A DNA stretch of 64,000 nt from Micromonosporaceae bacterium KJ-029 (GCA_005402585.1 BIFP01000007.1:186001-250000), one strand, 5' to 3'. Shown: positions 15,935 to 24,980, counted from the stretch's first letter. The notes: generated by a model from the sequence alone, not told the origin. Translations and numbers: made by a program.

Positions 15935-17608
15935 TCACTTCGCGTCGGCGTAGCACTCCACGATCGACAGATCCAGCGGGAAGCGGACCGGGGTGTCGCC
16001 GAAGAGCAACGCGGTGGCCCGCTGCCCGGCCCGGTCGACCGCCTCGGCGACCCGCTCCGCCTGCTCGGCCGGGCAGTGCACGATCACCTCGTCGTGCTGG
16101 AAGAAGACCAGCTCGGCGCCGATGCCGGCCAGCTCGCCCCGGAGCACCGCCAGCAGCGTCGAGGCCCACTCGGCGGCGGTGGCCTGGATGACGAAGTTGC
16201 GGGTGAACCGGCCCCGGGACCGGGCCGCCCGGGCCCGGGGCGACTGCGGGTCGCCGGCCGCGTCCGGGTCAACCATCCCGTCGTCGCCGAACCCCGCCGT
16301 GCCGGGCGGGCAGGTACGCCCCAGCCACGACCGCACCAGCCCACCGGCCTCCCCGGTCCGCGCCGCCGCCTCGACGTGGCCGAACGCCGTCGGATAGTTG
16401 CGCCGCAGCACCGCCAGGGCTGGTACCGCCTCTCCCCCGGTCTGCCCGTACATCGCGCCGAGCAGGGCCAGCTTGGCCCGGCCCCGGTCGCCGCCGAACG
16501 CGTCCCGGGCCAGCGCCGAGTACAGGTCACCGGTCGCGCCCGCCGCGGCGAGCCGGGCGTCACCGGAGACGGCCGCCAGCACCCGGGGCTCCAGTTGCCC
16601 GGCGTCGGCCACCACGAATCGCCACCCCGGATCGGCCACCGCCGCCCGGCGGATCACCTTCGGGATCTGCAACGCGCCACCGCCACGGGTGGCCCACCGC
16701 CCCGACACCACCCCGCCGGGGACGTACTCCGGCTGGAACCGGCCGTCGCGGACCCAGGCGTCCCGCCACGCCCGCCCGTGGGCCGTCCAGATCCGGTAAA
16801 GCTCCTTGTACTCCAGCACCAGCGGCACCGCCGGATGGTCCACCCCACGCAGCACCCAGGCCCGGGTGTTCGGCAGCTCCACCCCGGCCCGCGCGAACGC
16901 CCGCAGCAGCTCCGCCGGGCTGTCGGCGTGCACCTGCCGGACGCCGAACGCGTCGGCGATCCGCGCGGCCAGCTCGGCCAGCCGCCGGGGCGGCCCGCCC
17001 ACCGGGGACGGCTCCCCCAGCAGCTCGGCCAGGACCGCGTCGTGTACGTCGGCCCGCCACGGCAGGCCCGCCGCCCCCATCTCGGCCGCGATCAGCGCGC
17101 CGGCCGACTCGGCGGCCACCAGCAGCCGGAACCGTCCCGGCTGACCGGTCGCCGCGATGCGGGCGAGCTGGTCGGCGTACACCCGGGTCAACGCCGTGAT
17201 GCCCGGTCCCGGCGGGCCGGGCACCGCGTCGAAGAGCGCGGCCTGCCCGGCACCGGGCGGGGCGGCGGCGCGCGGCGGCGGGTCGGCCGGCACCGGCGCG
17301 CCGGTCAGCCGTGCCCACGCGGCGGCCAGCGACCGGGGTTCCCCCCAGCGGCCGGCATACCCGAGCAGCAGCGCCTCGGTCAGCTCCACGTCGTGGCACC
17401 GCTCGACCCGGACCCCGGCGCGCAGCAGCGCCGGATAGAGCGCCGCGCCGGACGCCCAGACCCAGCGCGGCTGGTCGGCGTGCTCCCGGGCGGCCACCGC
17501 GGCGGCCAGGTCGGCGACCGGCTCCGGCGGGCCCGCGGGGGCGCCGGCCGGGTCGAGGGGTTGCAGCACTCCCCCGCCCTGCTCGTCGGACACCACCGCC
17601 ACCAGCAC
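15935..17608 (-). CDS. Family A DNA polymerase-like protein (bifunctional 3'-5' exonuclease/polymerase type)
   Basis: 557 residues from the GTG at 17608; no ribosome binding site is obvious, and a TTG ten codons upstream is an alternative. The C-terminal half is a polA-type polymerase. Motif A reads DAGQLEPRVLA (canonical DYSQIELR), motif B KLALLGAMYG retains Lys and Tyr-Gly, and motif C FFQHDEVIVH is intact. The N-terminal part sits where the 3'-5' exonuclease domain would be but shows no clear DxE pair. No 5' nuclease domain is present. This short second polA-like gene is widespread in actinobacteria beside the true polA; its role is not established. Confidence 0.85.
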   Translation of the reverse strand: MLVAVVSDEQGGGVLQPLDPAGAPAGPPEPVADLAAAVAAREHADQPRWVWASGAALYPALLRAGVRVERCHDVELTEALLLGYAGRWGEPRSLAAAWARLTGAPVPADPPPRAAAPPGAGQAALFDAVPGPPGPGITALTRVYADQLARIAATGQPGRFRLLVAAESAGALIAAEMGAAGLPWRADVHDAVLAELLGEPSPVGGPPRRLAELAARIADAFGVRQVHADSPAELLRAFARAGVELPNTRAWVLRGVDHPAVPLVLEYKELYRIWTAHGRAWRDAWVRDGRFQPEYVPGGVVSGRWATRGGGALQIPKVIRRAAVADPGWRFVVADAGQLEPRVLAAVSGDARLAAAGATGDLYSALARDAFGGDRGRAKLALLGAMYGQTGGEAVPALAVLRRNYPTAFGHVEAAARTGEAGGLVRSWLGRTCPPGTAGFGDDGMVDPDAAGDPQSPRARAARSRGRFTRNFVIQATAAEWASTLLAVLRGELAGIGAELVFFQHDEVIVHCPAEQAERVAEAVDRAGQRATALLFGDTPVRFPLDLSIVECYADAK

Positions 17609-17656
17609 GGAAGCGATTCTGCCGCTGCGGTGCGACAAGTCGAACCGCGGCTCGGG

Positions 17657-18394
17657 TCACTCCGTCGGCGGCCCGGCGTTCACCTGCCCGTACGGCGGAA
17701 GGTCCAGGCGCACGGCGCCGCCGTCGCGGACCGCGCCGGCCGTCTCCACGGCGGCGGCCAGCGCCGCCCGGAACAGCAGGGAACCGGTGCTGACCCGCCG
17801 CACGCCCAGGTCCGCGAGGGCGCCGACCGTGTGCCGGCCCGGCAGGAACAGGATGTTGACCGGTACGTCGACCGGTGCCACGACCGCCGCGATGTCGGCG
17901 GGCTCGGCGAGACCGGGTACGAACACCCCGTCCGCGCCGGCGTCCGCGTAGCACCGAATCCGGCGCAGGGCTTCGGTCAGGTCGCCGGGGCGCTGCCAGT
18001 GCGTGTCGGTGCGGGCGTTGACGAACAGGTGCGGCACCTCCCGCTTCACCGAGCGGATCAGGGCGGCGTGCGCCTCCGCCGGGCCCATGCCGTCCTCGAT
18101 GTTGACGCCGGCCGCGCCGGCCTCGGCCACCGCGACCGCCGCGTCGACCGACCCGGCCTCGATGTCGACGGTCAGGTGGACCGGAAGCCGGGCCAGGCTG
18201 CGGGTGAGACGCAGGGTCTCCGCCTCCGCGGCGCCGATGCCGTCGGGCCGGCCGTGCGCGGCGGCGACGCCGAGGCTGGTGGTGCCGAGCGCGGGGAAGC
18301 CGGCCTCGGCCAGGAAGCGTGCGGACGCCACGTCCCACGCGTTCGGCAGCACCAGCGGTGCGCCGGCGCGGTGCAGCGCGGCGAAGCTCGTCAT
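17657..18394 (-). CDS. Isocitrate lyase/PEP mutase family protein
   Basis: 245 residues from an ATG with AGGGG nine bases upstream. Residues LVLPNAWDVASARFLAEAG, GTTSLGVAAAHGRPDG and VNIEDG are the conserved blocks of the PEP mutase/isocitrate lyase superfamily TIM barrel, with acidic residues in VDIEAG and VNIED for Mg binding. The KKCGH-type loop of true isocitrate lyase is absent, so it belongs to the small PEPM-like branch (2-methylisocitrate lyase, oxaloacetate decarboxylase, carboxyphosphonoenolpyruvate synthase relatives). The exact reaction cannot be assigned. It is divergent from an ArsR regulator, probably its own. Confidence 0.85.
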   Translation of the reverse strand: MTSFAALHRAGAPLVLPNAWDVASARFLAEAGFPALGTTSLGVAAAHGRPDGIGAAEAETLRLTRSLARLPVHLTVDIEAGSVDAAVAVAEAGAAGVNIEDGMGPAEAHAALIRSVKREVPHLFVNARTDTHWQRPGDLTEALRRIRCYADAGADGVFVPGLAEPADIAAVVAPVDVPVNILFLPGRHTVGALADLGVRRVSTGSLLFRAALAAAVETAGAVRDGGAVRLDLPPYGQVNAGPPTE

Positions 18395-18526
18395 GGTCGT
18401 GCCCCTGCCGCGAGCGCGCGGGCGTGGGCCCGGCCCGGACAACGCCGGTGGATCTCTTGCATGTGGCGAAGGGTACGGCCGCGATCGTTCGGTGCAGGCC
18501 GAACTGTCGCGGCCGACAATGGGACG

Positions 18527-19228
18527 GTGACCCCGGCCTCTGAACTGGCGGCGCTCGCGGCCCTGCTGGCCGACGAGACGCGGGCGGCCATCTGTCTCGC
18601 GCTGCTCGACGGCCGGGCGTGGACCGCCGGTGAGCTGGCGGCGTACGCGGGTGTCGCGCCCTCCACCGCGACCGGGCACCTGCACCGGCTCGTCGATGGC
18701 GGACTGCTCGTCGAGCGGCGCCAGGGCCGGCACCGGTACGTCCAGTTGGCCGACCCGTCCATCGCGCAACTGCTGGAGGACCTGTCGGCGCGGTTCGAGC
18801 CGCGCCCGGCCCCGGCTCGCGGGCTGCGGGCGGTGACCGCGAGCGCGGCCCTGCGTCGGGGCCGCACCTGCTACGACCACCTCGCCGGGCGGCTCGGCGT
18901 CGCGGTGGCCGACGCGATGACCGAGCGGGGGCTACTGGACCAGAGGACCGGCTTCGCTCTCACCCCGGCCGGCGGCGCCTGGCTGACCGACGTGCTCGGC
19001 TGGGATCCGGCGGAGCCGCGACCCGGCCGCCGGCCCCTCGTACGCGGCTGCCTCGACTGGACGGAACGGCGCCAGCACCTCGGCGGGCTGGCCGGGGCGA
19101 AGCTGTGCGAGACGTTCCTCGGCAACGGCTGGGTGATGCGGATCGGCTCCGGCCGGGCCGTGCGCCTCACCCCGTCCGGGCACGCCGCGCTACGGCACCA
19201 TCTCGGGATCACCCTCGACGGAGGTTGA
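18527..19228 (+). CDS. ArsR-family transcriptional regulator
   Basis: 233 residues. The winged helix-turn-helix covers residues 1-85 (ALLADETRAAICLALLDGRAW, then VAPSTATGHLHRLVDGGLL). The extra C-terminal 140 residues, including KLCETFLGNGWVMR, place it in the larger ArsR proteins typical of actinomycetes. No metal-binding CxC is present in the recognition region. The GTG start follows GACAAT by exactly 6 nt, so the transcript is probably leaderless. It faces the PEP mutase-like gene across 132 bases, the usual arrangement for local control. Confidence 0.85.
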   Translation: MTPASELAALAALLADETRAAICLALLDGRAWTAGELAAYAGVAPSTATGHLHRLVDGGLLVERRQGRHRYVQLADPSIAQLLEDLSARFEPRPAPARGLRAVTASAALRRGRTCYDHLAGRLGVAVADAMTERGLLDQRTGFALTPAGGAWLTDVLGWDPAEPRPGRRPLVRGCLDWTERRQHLGGLAGAKLCETFLGNGWVMRIGSGRAVRLTPSGHAALRHHLGITLDGG

Positions 19229-19270
19229 CGCCGAGGTCCTCGACCGAGCGCAACCCGGTGGACTAACCTC

Positions 19271-19486
19271 TTGACCATCGAGCGGGTTGTGCATGGTGAG
19301 GAGATCGTGATCAGCCGAGCCGACCAGCCGGTGGCGAAGGCGATCCCCCTCGTACGCCGGGTCAACCGCACAGCACGAGGATCCCTGCGTGGCCGGCTGG
19401 TGATCTCCGAGGACTGGGACTCCGCCGAGGTCAACGAGGCAATCGCGGACGATTTCCCCAGGACGTCATTGCCCTTCAGAACGTGA
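19271..19486 (+). pseudogene. Phd/YefM-type antitoxin remnant
   Basis: Frame with the C-terminal two thirds of a Phd/YefM antitoxin: VVHGEEIVISRADQPVAKAIPL matches the family's (G)E.I.ITR.GKPVA core, followed by the toxin-binding tail. The N-terminal DNA-binding strand (normally MxxVNVHEAKTHLS) is missing, replaced by unrelated codons that remain open back to 19229. The only start is TTG, and no VapC/Doc toxin follows; a perfect palindrome starts before the frame ends. I read it as a fragment. Confidence 0.5.
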
Positions 19487-19523
19487 TGTCACACCGACAT
19501 GAATATGTCGGTGTGACATCACG
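19482..19523. repeat. Perfect 42-nt palindrome, copy 1 of a dispersed repeat
   Basis: CGTGATGTCACACCGACAT, loop GAAT, then the exact reverse complement: 19 paired bases with no mismatch. A near-identical structure is at 49639-49676, and both are followed by a GAG-rich stretch ending in GGTACAG. It can fold as a terminator-like hairpin, but the shared flank argues for a dispersed element. Confidence 0.8.
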
Positions 19524-19599
19524 CTTGGGAGAGGTACAGCCCCTCGGCCGCCTCCCCTGTTGCGCACCGGTAGGCCCGGCCGCTGCTCGTACCCGCTCG

Positions 19600-19798
19600 T
19601 CGTCGTCGCCGGGGTAGCGGATCACGGCTGCCGCCCCGGGCACCTCGGCACCGACTGCGAGCACGGTCGACTTCCGAGCCTTCAGCCACTCCAGCGCCGC
19701 CGCGTCGTATCGGGAACCGGGTAGGAACAGTGCCCGGTAGTCGAGCGTCTTGGCGAGGTAGACGTCGACGTGCGACCAGTCGCCCGTCTCGCCCGATC
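19600..19798 (-). pseudogene. Decayed 3' gene fragment, possibly a SIS-type protein
   Basis: After an in-frame stop the minus strand reads SGETGDWSHVDVYLAKTLDY, RALFLPGSRYDAAALEWL and VIRYPGDDDERV, well-formed GC-rich coding sequence that then degenerates. The pattern resembles the C-terminal end of sugar-phosphate SIS proteins, but I cannot prove it. No start codon or complete domain exists, so it is a remnant beside the GlcNAc-type transporter. Confidence 0.3.
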
Positions 19799-19808
19799 AT
19801 GCGGGCCA

Positions 19809-19851
19809 CCGGCCCGGGCCGCGCGGTGCCGGCCGCGCGGCGCCGGGCCGG
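19809..19851 (-). terminator. Terminator of the rpiR-ngcG operon
   Basis: Two nested perfect stems: CCGGCCCGG with CCGGGCCGG, and inside them CCGCGCGG with CCGCGCGG around a 6-nt loop. It begins 12 bases past the ngcG stop codon, as a factor-independent terminator would. Confidence 0.75.
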
Positions 19852-19863
19852 CGCCTCCGGCGT

Positions 19864-20826
19864 CTACTTGCCGACGCCGGCGGTAAGGCCGGACTGCACC
19901 TGGCGTTGGAAGACGATGTAGACGACGAGCACCGGCAGCATCGCCATCGTCACCCCGGCGAACAGGCCGGACCAGTCGGACCGGTAGCCCTGGTTCACCG
20001 ACAGCTCGATCAGGCCCTGGGAGATGACCTGGTTCTTCGGCTCGCCGGCCACCGACTGCATCAGCAGGGTCGGCAGGTACCACTGGTTCCACTGCCCGAG
20101 GACGTTGAAGATGCCGATGCTGATCAGGCCCGGCTTTGCCATCGGCAACATCACGCTGAAGAACAGCCGGCTGTGCGACGCCCCGTCGACCATGGCCGCC
20201 TCCGCGATGGCGGTGGGCAGGGTCCGGAAGAACGAGTGCATGAAGAAGACGGTGAACGCCAGCGACCAGGCCACGTAGACCAGGATCAGCATGAGGTGCT
20301 TGTTCGGGCCGAGCGGCGGGAAGGCGAACCCGATGTTGTAGACGCCCTTGAACAGCGGCACCGCGGCGAGGTAGATCGGCAGGGTCAGCCCGGACAGGAA
20401 CGTGTAATAGATCAGCCGGTTGCCGGGAAACTCGTAGCGGGCCAGCACGTACGCGGCCATCGAGCCGAGCAGCATGGTGAGGAAGACGCTGCCGGTCAGC
20501 ACCAGTACGGTGTTGAGGAAGAACGAACCGATGTGCCCCTCGGTCCAGGCCCGGGCGAAGTTGTCCCACTGCAGCCGCTCCGGCAGGAGCGACAGCGGCT
20601 TGCGGATGACCTCGGCGTCGGTCTTGAGCGCCGACATCACCACCCACAGCAGCGGGTAGACCACCATGACGCCCCAGACGGCGAGGAACAGGTGGGAGAA
20701 GCCGTTGAAGATCCGCGCCCCGGTGCGGCCGCCACCGCCGCCGGTGCGCTGCCCGGGCGTACGACGGGCCGGCGGAGCCTGATCGGGCCCGGCCGGTCCA
20801 CCCGGGGTGTGGGTCACCGTGCTCAT
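19864..20826 (-). CDS. ngcG: ABC sugar transporter permease, NgcG-like (copy 1)
   Basis: 320 residues, six predicted membrane helices, MalG-type. The EAA loop that docks the ATPase is EAAMVDGASHSRLFFSVMLP. A Gly/Pro-rich cytosolic N-terminus of about 40 residues precedes the first helix. Start: ATG with GAGGAG nine bases upstream; the frame is open 11 codons further. It is the last gene of the rpiR-SIS-ngcE-ngcF-ngcG operon, 13 bases after ngcF, and is followed by a terminator. No ATPase gene is present, so the system must share a general one such as MsiK, as Streptomyces NgcEFG does. Confidence 0.9.
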   Translation of the reverse strand: MSTVTHTPGGPAGPDQAPPARRTPGQRTGGGGGRTGARIFNGFSHLFLAVWGVMVVYPLLWVVMSALKTDAEVIRKPLSLLPERLQWDNFARAWTEGHIGSFFLNTVLVLTGSVFLTMLLGSMAAYVLARYEFPGNRLIYYTFLSGLTLPIYLAAVPLFKGVYNIGFAFPPLGPNKHLMLILVYVAWSLAFTVFFMHSFFRTLPTAIAEAAMVDGASHSRLFFSVMLPMAKPGLISIGIFNVLGQWNQWYLPTLLMQSVAGEPKNQVISQGLIELSVNQGYRSDWSGLFAGVTMAMLPVLVVYIVFQRQVQSGLTAGVGK

Positions 20827-20839
20827 CGTCCAGGTCTCC

Positions 20840-21781
20840 TCAGTACTCGATCCGCTCACGACGGGTGATCCTCAGCTGCAGAGCGGCCAGCAGGATCGTG
20901 AAGATCGCCAGAGCCACCGCGATCGCGCAGGCGTAGCCGAACTGACCCTTCTGGAACGCGTTGAAGTTGATCACCGACGCGAAGATCTCGCTGGCGTGGT
21001 TCGGCCCGCCCTGGCTCGGGGTCATGATGTAGACCAGCGCGAACATGTCCAGGGCGATGAAGCCCAGGTAGACCCAGGCCACCGAGACGGTGTCCCGCAG
21101 CAGCGGCAGGGTGATCCGGAAGAAGGTGTGGAAACGGCTGGCGCCGTCGAGGATGGCCGCCTCGAAGATGTCCTTCGGGATGGACTGCATGGCCGCGGAG
21201 AACAGCACCATGTAGAAACCGGCGCCGCTCCAGACCGCGATAAGCAGCAGCCACCACAGCACCGCCGGTACGCCGAGGAAGGGCTCCGGGTCGTACATGA
21301 AGGTGATCGGGTCGTCCGAGTTGATCAGCCCGATCTTCATCAGTACGCCGTTGATCAGACCCTGGCCGTCGGCGCGGTAGATCTGCTGCCACATCACCGC
21401 GATGACCACCAGGGACAGCACCTGCGGGAAGAAGAAGATCACCTTGTACAGGCCGGAACCGAAGACGCCCCGGACGCCGGCCCTGTCCTCGCGTCCGCCC
21501 ACGTTGAGCAGGAACGCGAGGAACAGGGCCAGCGCGATGGTGAACAGCGGCACGGTGACCAGGAAGAACACGTTGTGCCAGAACGCCTTCCTGATCAGCT
21601 CGTCGGAGAACAGCCGGATGTAGTTCTCCAGCCCGACGAACTGCTGCCGGTCGGAGTAGCCTCCCCAGTCGGTCAGCGAGTACCCGGCCGCCTGCAGGAA
21701 GGGCCACACCACGTAGAAGAGGTAGAGCCCGAGCGGCAGCGCCAGGAATCCCGTGACGAAACGCGCAACACCGTGCCGCAT
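20840..21781 (-). CDS. ngcF: ABC sugar transporter permease, NgcF-like (copy 1)
   Basis: 313 residues, MalF-type, with six predicted membrane helices and the EAA loop EAAILDGASRFHTFFRITLP. I chose the ATG at 21781 because GAGG lies 11 bases upstream; the GTG three codons earlier sits on the ribosome binding site. It forms the membrane channel with NgcG. It lies 38 bases after ngcE in the same operon. Confidence 0.9.
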   Translation of the reverse strand: MRHGVARFVTGFLALPLGLYLFYVVWPFLQAAGYSLTDWGGYSDRQQFVGLENYIRLFSDELIRKAFWHNVFFLVTVPLFTIALALFLAFLLNVGGREDRAGVRGVFGSGLYKVIFFFPQVLSLVVIAVMWQQIYRADGQGLINGVLMKIGLINSDDPITFMYDPEPFLGVPAVLWWLLLIAVWSGAGFYMVLFSAAMQSIPKDIFEAAILDGASRFHTFFRITLPLLRDTVSVAWVYLGFIALDMFALVYIMTPSQGGPNHASEIFASVINFNAFQKGQFGYACAIAVALAIFTILLAALQLRITRRERIEY

Positions 21782-21819
21782 TTCTCTCACTTCCTCGTTC
21801 GGTTAAGTCCGGGCAGGCG

Positions 21820-23226
21820 TCACGCGTCGCGGGTCTGCTTGGTGATCGACGAGTCCTTGGCGACCTTGTCGGCGGCGGCCTGCATCTTGTCGACGAACTG
21901 CGCGGCGGTGAGCCGGCCGGCCATCAGCTCCTGGGAGAGGTTCTGGCTCTCCTTGTCCAGGTCGGCGTAGAAGTCCCAGAGCTTGACCGAGATCAGATCC
22001 TTACCGGCGTTCTTCATCACCTCGTTGGCGGTCGACAGCGCCGCGTCCTGCACGTTGTCGCCGGAGCCCTTGGTCGACGCCAGGGACTTGGTCAGCTCGG
22101 CGAACTTCGCCGAGCCGGCCTTGGACAGCACCGCCCGCAGGAACTCCTTGGCCGCCGCCTTGTTCGGGGCCTTGCTCGGCACCACGAAGCCCTCACCGGC
22201 GCCGGCGAAGACGTCCGTCGGCGCCTTGTCGCTGGCACCCAGGCCCCAGTAGTCGGACAGCTTCATCTCGAAGCCGGGCGGGATGGTCGCCGCCATCTCG
22301 TTCTTGAGCCAGGTGCCGACCTGGATGAACGCCGCCTTGCCGTCGAGCCACGCCTGCTGCGACTGGGTGTGGTCGAGCTTGCCGGGCAGCACCAGCTTGT
22401 CCTTGACCAGCTTCTCCCACGCCTCCAGGGCGGGCAGCACGCCCTCAGCCCGCCAGGCGTTCTCCTTCAGGTTGTCGATGTCGATGACCGCCTGCCGGCC
22501 GGCCGACTTCCAGATGGTGGCCATCAGCGCCCAGCGCGGGTAGTAGCCGTGCACGGCGTCGTACACGTACGGGGCGATGCCCTTGGCCTTGATCTGCGGC
22601 GCGAGGGTGAAGAACTCGTCGAAGGTCTTCGGCGGCGTCCAGCCCTCCCGGTCGAACAGGGCGCCGTTGTACCAGTTGCCCCAGACCGTGAACGCGACGT
22701 AGACCACGAAGAACTTGCCCTGGAAGGTGCCGTCGTTGACGGTGCCCGGCAGCAGGGAGTCGGCCACGGTGCCCTCGCTGTCCCAGGCGGGCGCGGTGAG
22801 CAGGTCGTCCAGCGGCTCGATGGCACCCTCGTTGATCAGCGTGCTCAGGTCCATCAGGTCGGCGCCCGAGTTCATGATGAGGTCGCTGGGCTGCGTCGCC
22901 ATCTTGGGCTGCTCTTCGGTCTTGATCTTCTGGGTGGAGCTCATGTTGACCGTGACGCTCGGGTGCTTGGCGGTGAAGACCGCCTGGTCCTCCTTCGCCC
23001 AGGCGTCACCCAGACCACCGTTGAAGATGACCACCTTCACGGCGCTGTTGTCCTGCACGCCGAACGGGTTGTCCTTGCTCTTCTCCCCGGCTTTGTCGTC
23101 GTTGTTCTGGCTCGGCGTGCTGCCGGCGCAGGCACTGAGCAGACCCACGGCCGGGGTCACCAGGAGGCCCGCGGCCGCCGCGCGGCGCAGCAGGGTCCGG
23201 CGGTCGAGATCGGGGTTAACGGACAT
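21820..23226 (-). CDS. ngcE: Sugar-binding lipoprotein, NgcE family (copy 1)
   Basis: 468 residues. The N-terminus DRRTLLRRAAAAGLLVTP contains a twin-arginine motif and ends in the lipobox LLSAC (Cys33), so it is exported and lipid-anchored. NPFGVQDNSAVKVVIFNGG and the SSTQKIKTEEQPKMA region are typical of the N-acetylglucosamine/diacetylchitobiose-binding NgcE proteins of actinomycetes. AAGGAG precedes the ATG. It follows the SIS gene by 26 bases. The neighbouring kinase and SIS protein support an amino-sugar substrate. Confidence 0.88.
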   Translation of the reverse strand: MSVNPDLDRRTLLRRAAAAGLLVTPAVGLLSACAGSTPSQNNDDKAGEKSKDNPFGVQDNSAVKVVIFNGGLGDAWAKEDQAVFTAKHPSVTVNMSSTQKIKTEEQPKMATQPSDLIMNSGADLMDLSTLINEGAIEPLDDLLTAPAWDSEGTVADSLLPGTVNDGTFQGKFFVVYVAFTVWGNWYNGALFDREGWTPPKTFDEFFTLAPQIKAKGIAPYVYDAVHGYYPRWALMATIWKSAGRQAVIDIDNLKENAWRAEGVLPALEAWEKLVKDKLVLPGKLDHTQSQQAWLDGKAAFIQVGTWLKNEMAATIPPGFEMKLSDYWGLGASDKAPTDVFAGAGEGFVVPSKAPNKAAAKEFLRAVLSKAGSAKFAELTKSLASTKGSGDNVQDAALSTANEVMKNAGKDLISVKLWDFYADLDKESQNLSQELMAGRLTAAQFVDKMQAAADKVAKDSSITKQTRDA

Positions 23227-23252
23227 CGTGCGACTCTCCTTGTGGTGTCGGG

Positions 23253-24002
23253 TCAGGCGGTGCGCCGGAGGCGCCCGGCGTACCGCGACTCGAGGGCGAG
23301 GTTGTGCTCGTCCCCACCGGGGACATTGGCGGAGAGGTAGATAGGGGGCGCCTCTCCGGCCTGGTGGAACCGTCGTACGACCTCCGCGGTCAGCAGCTGC
23401 GCCAGCAGCGCCGAGGTGACCGAGGAAACCGCACAGACCGCGCCGCCGCCCTCGAGCGGCAGCAGTGCGTCGCCGTACGGCGCGCCGTTGTCCAGCACGA
23501 CGTCGGCGAGATCGGCGAGCCGCAGGCCGGACGGGTGCCGCGGGGCGACCCGTGCGGTGTGCTCGACCGAGGTGACCGCGATCAACGGGTGACCGCGTCC
23601 GGTGGCCAGCAGGGCCAGTTCGACCACCGAGCCGTTGATGCCGGACTGGGACGCCACCACGAACACGTCCCGCGGCTGCGGTGCGGCGAGCGCGTAGAGC
23701 TGGTGAGCGATGGTCGGGTCCCGCTCCAGTTTCGGGTCGGCGAGCACGTCGCGCGGGGCGTCACCGTGCAGCACCAGGTCGTGCAGGGAGAGCCGGTTGG
23801 TGGGGACCAGCCCGCCGGCCCGGGCCACCAGCTCGGCGGCGAACGCCTCGGAGTGTCCGGCGCCGAACGCCTGGAGCACCCCGCCGTCGCGCAGGCTGGT
23901 GGCGATCAGGTCGGCGGCTCGGCCGAGCGGTTCGGACTCCCGGTCGACGAGGCGGTCGAGTACCGGCCGGACGGCGTCCGCGTACCCCTGGGCACTGATC
24001 AT
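23253..24002 (-). CDS. SIS-domain sugar-phosphate protein (UPF0309 family)
   Basis: 249 residues. The SIS fold is shown by VLQAFGAGHSEAFAAELVAR (phosphosugar loop) and VFVVASQSGINGSVVELAL. Its length matches UPF0309, presumed ketose/aldose or amino-sugar phosphate isomerases, and is shorter than MurQ etherases. The start ATG overlaps the stop of rpiR (ATGA), so regulator and enzyme are co-translated. With the transporter downstream and a GlcNAc-type kinase opposite, its likely substrate is a phosphorylated amino sugar formed after uptake; the exact reaction is unknown. Confidence 0.85.
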   Translation of the reverse strand: MISAQGYADAVRPVLDRLVDRESEPLGRAADLIATSLRDGGVLQAFGAGHSEAFAAELVARAGGLVPTNRLSLHDLVLHGDAPRDVLADPKLERDPTIAHQLYALAAPQPRDVFVVASQSGINGSVVELALLATGRGHPLIAVTSVEHTARVAPRHPSGLRLADLADVVLDNGAPYGDALLPLEGGGAVCAVSSVTSALLAQLLTAEVVRRFHQAGEAPPIYLSANVPGGDEHNLALESRYAGRLRRTA

Positions 24003-24961
24003 GTGCTGGCCCCCCTCGCTGCCTTGTGCCCGTCGACGGCCTGGGCGGTACGCCGGAAGGCCGCGTGGGCGCGGTCGTGGGTGCGCTGGGCGACCGCGAT
24101 GTAGAGCAGGTCGAGCACGACCAGTTGCGGGTGCCGGGCCGACAGCGCGTCCGGCCGGAAGGTGGTGGCGTGGCTGGCGGTGAGCAGGACGATGTCGGCC
24201 AGCTCGGCCAGCGGCGAGCGGCGGAAACCGGTCAGCGCGATGGTGGTCGCGCCCCGGCTGCCGCCCTCGGCGAGCATCTCGATGGCCTCCCGGGTCTGGC
24301 CGCTGTGCGAGATGCCCAGCGCGACGTCGCCCGGGCGTAGCAGCGCGGCGGCGGCGAGCCCGGAGTGCACGTCGTTCCACGCCCACGCGGCCACCCCGAT
24401 GCGGTGCAGGCTGAACTGCATCTCCTCGCCGACCAGGGCGCTGCCGCTGGCGCCGAAGATGTTCACCCGGCTGGCCCCGGCGATGGCGACCGCCGCCCGC
24501 TCCACCTCGCCGAGGTCGAGCAGCGCGGCGGTGTCGTGCATGGCCCGGGTGTCGGCGGCCATGATCTGCTCCAGCACCCGGTCCAGCGGGTCGCCGGGTT
24601 GGATCTCGCGTCCGATGTCGACGGTCCAGCCGGCCGACCGGGCCCGGCCGGTCTCGGCGGCGATGCCCAGCCGCAGGTCGGCGTACCCGTCGAACCCCAT
24701 CGCGCGGCAGAAGCGGGTGACCGTGGCCGGTGAGGTGCCGCTACGTTCGGCCAGCTCGACGATGGTGGCCCGGGCCGCCGCCTCCGGGTCGCTGAGCACG
24801 TGCTCGGCGACCCGGCGCAGCGCGCCGGTCAACTCGTCGGCGCCGGTGCGGACCCGGGCCAGCACTCCGTCGGAGGCGACGCCCAGGACGCCCCGCCGGT
24901 CAACCCCGTCGGCATCGGCCACCGCGGTGCCCGCGGAGGTGTCCGCCTCGTGATCAACCAT
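23999..24961 (-). CDS. MurR/RpiR-family transcriptional regulator
   Basis: 320 residues. The N-terminal RpiR helix-turn-helix spans about residues 45-95 (TIVELAERSGTSPATVTRFC). The C-terminal SIS domain (INIFGASG-like NIFGASGSALVGEEM and GISHSGQTREAIEM) binds the sugar-phosphate effector. Start: ATG with AAAGG eight bases upstream. As first gene of the operon and divergent from the kinase, it most likely represses both directions through the ACTGTTA repeats in the gap, lifting when the sugar phosphate appears. Confidence 0.9.
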   Translation of the reverse strand: MVDHEADTSAGTAVADADGVDRRGVLGVASDGVLARVRTGADELTGALRRVAEHVLSDPEAAARATIVELAERSGTSPATVTRFCRAMGFDGYADLRLGIAAETGRARSAGWTVDIGREIQPGDPLDRVLEQIMAADTRAMHDTAALLDLGEVERAAVAIAGASRVNIFGASGSALVGEEMQFSLHRIGVAAWAWNDVHSGLAAAALLRPGDVALGISHSGQTREAIEMLAEGGSRGATTIALTGFRRSPLAELADIVLLTASHATTFRPDALSARHPQLVVLDLLYIAVAQRTHDRAHAAFRRTAQAVDGHKAARGAST

Positions 24962-24980
24962 GGGACGCCTTTCCGAAAAG

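Noticed and set aside
14813..18526. A plus-strand frame open for well over 1000 codons opposite the sulfotransferase, polymerase and PEP mutase-like genes
   Set aside because: It is antisense to clear protein families, rich in Arg/Gly/Pro/His without any domain. Long open shadows are normal in DNA of this GC content; only its last part (from 18527) is a real gene.
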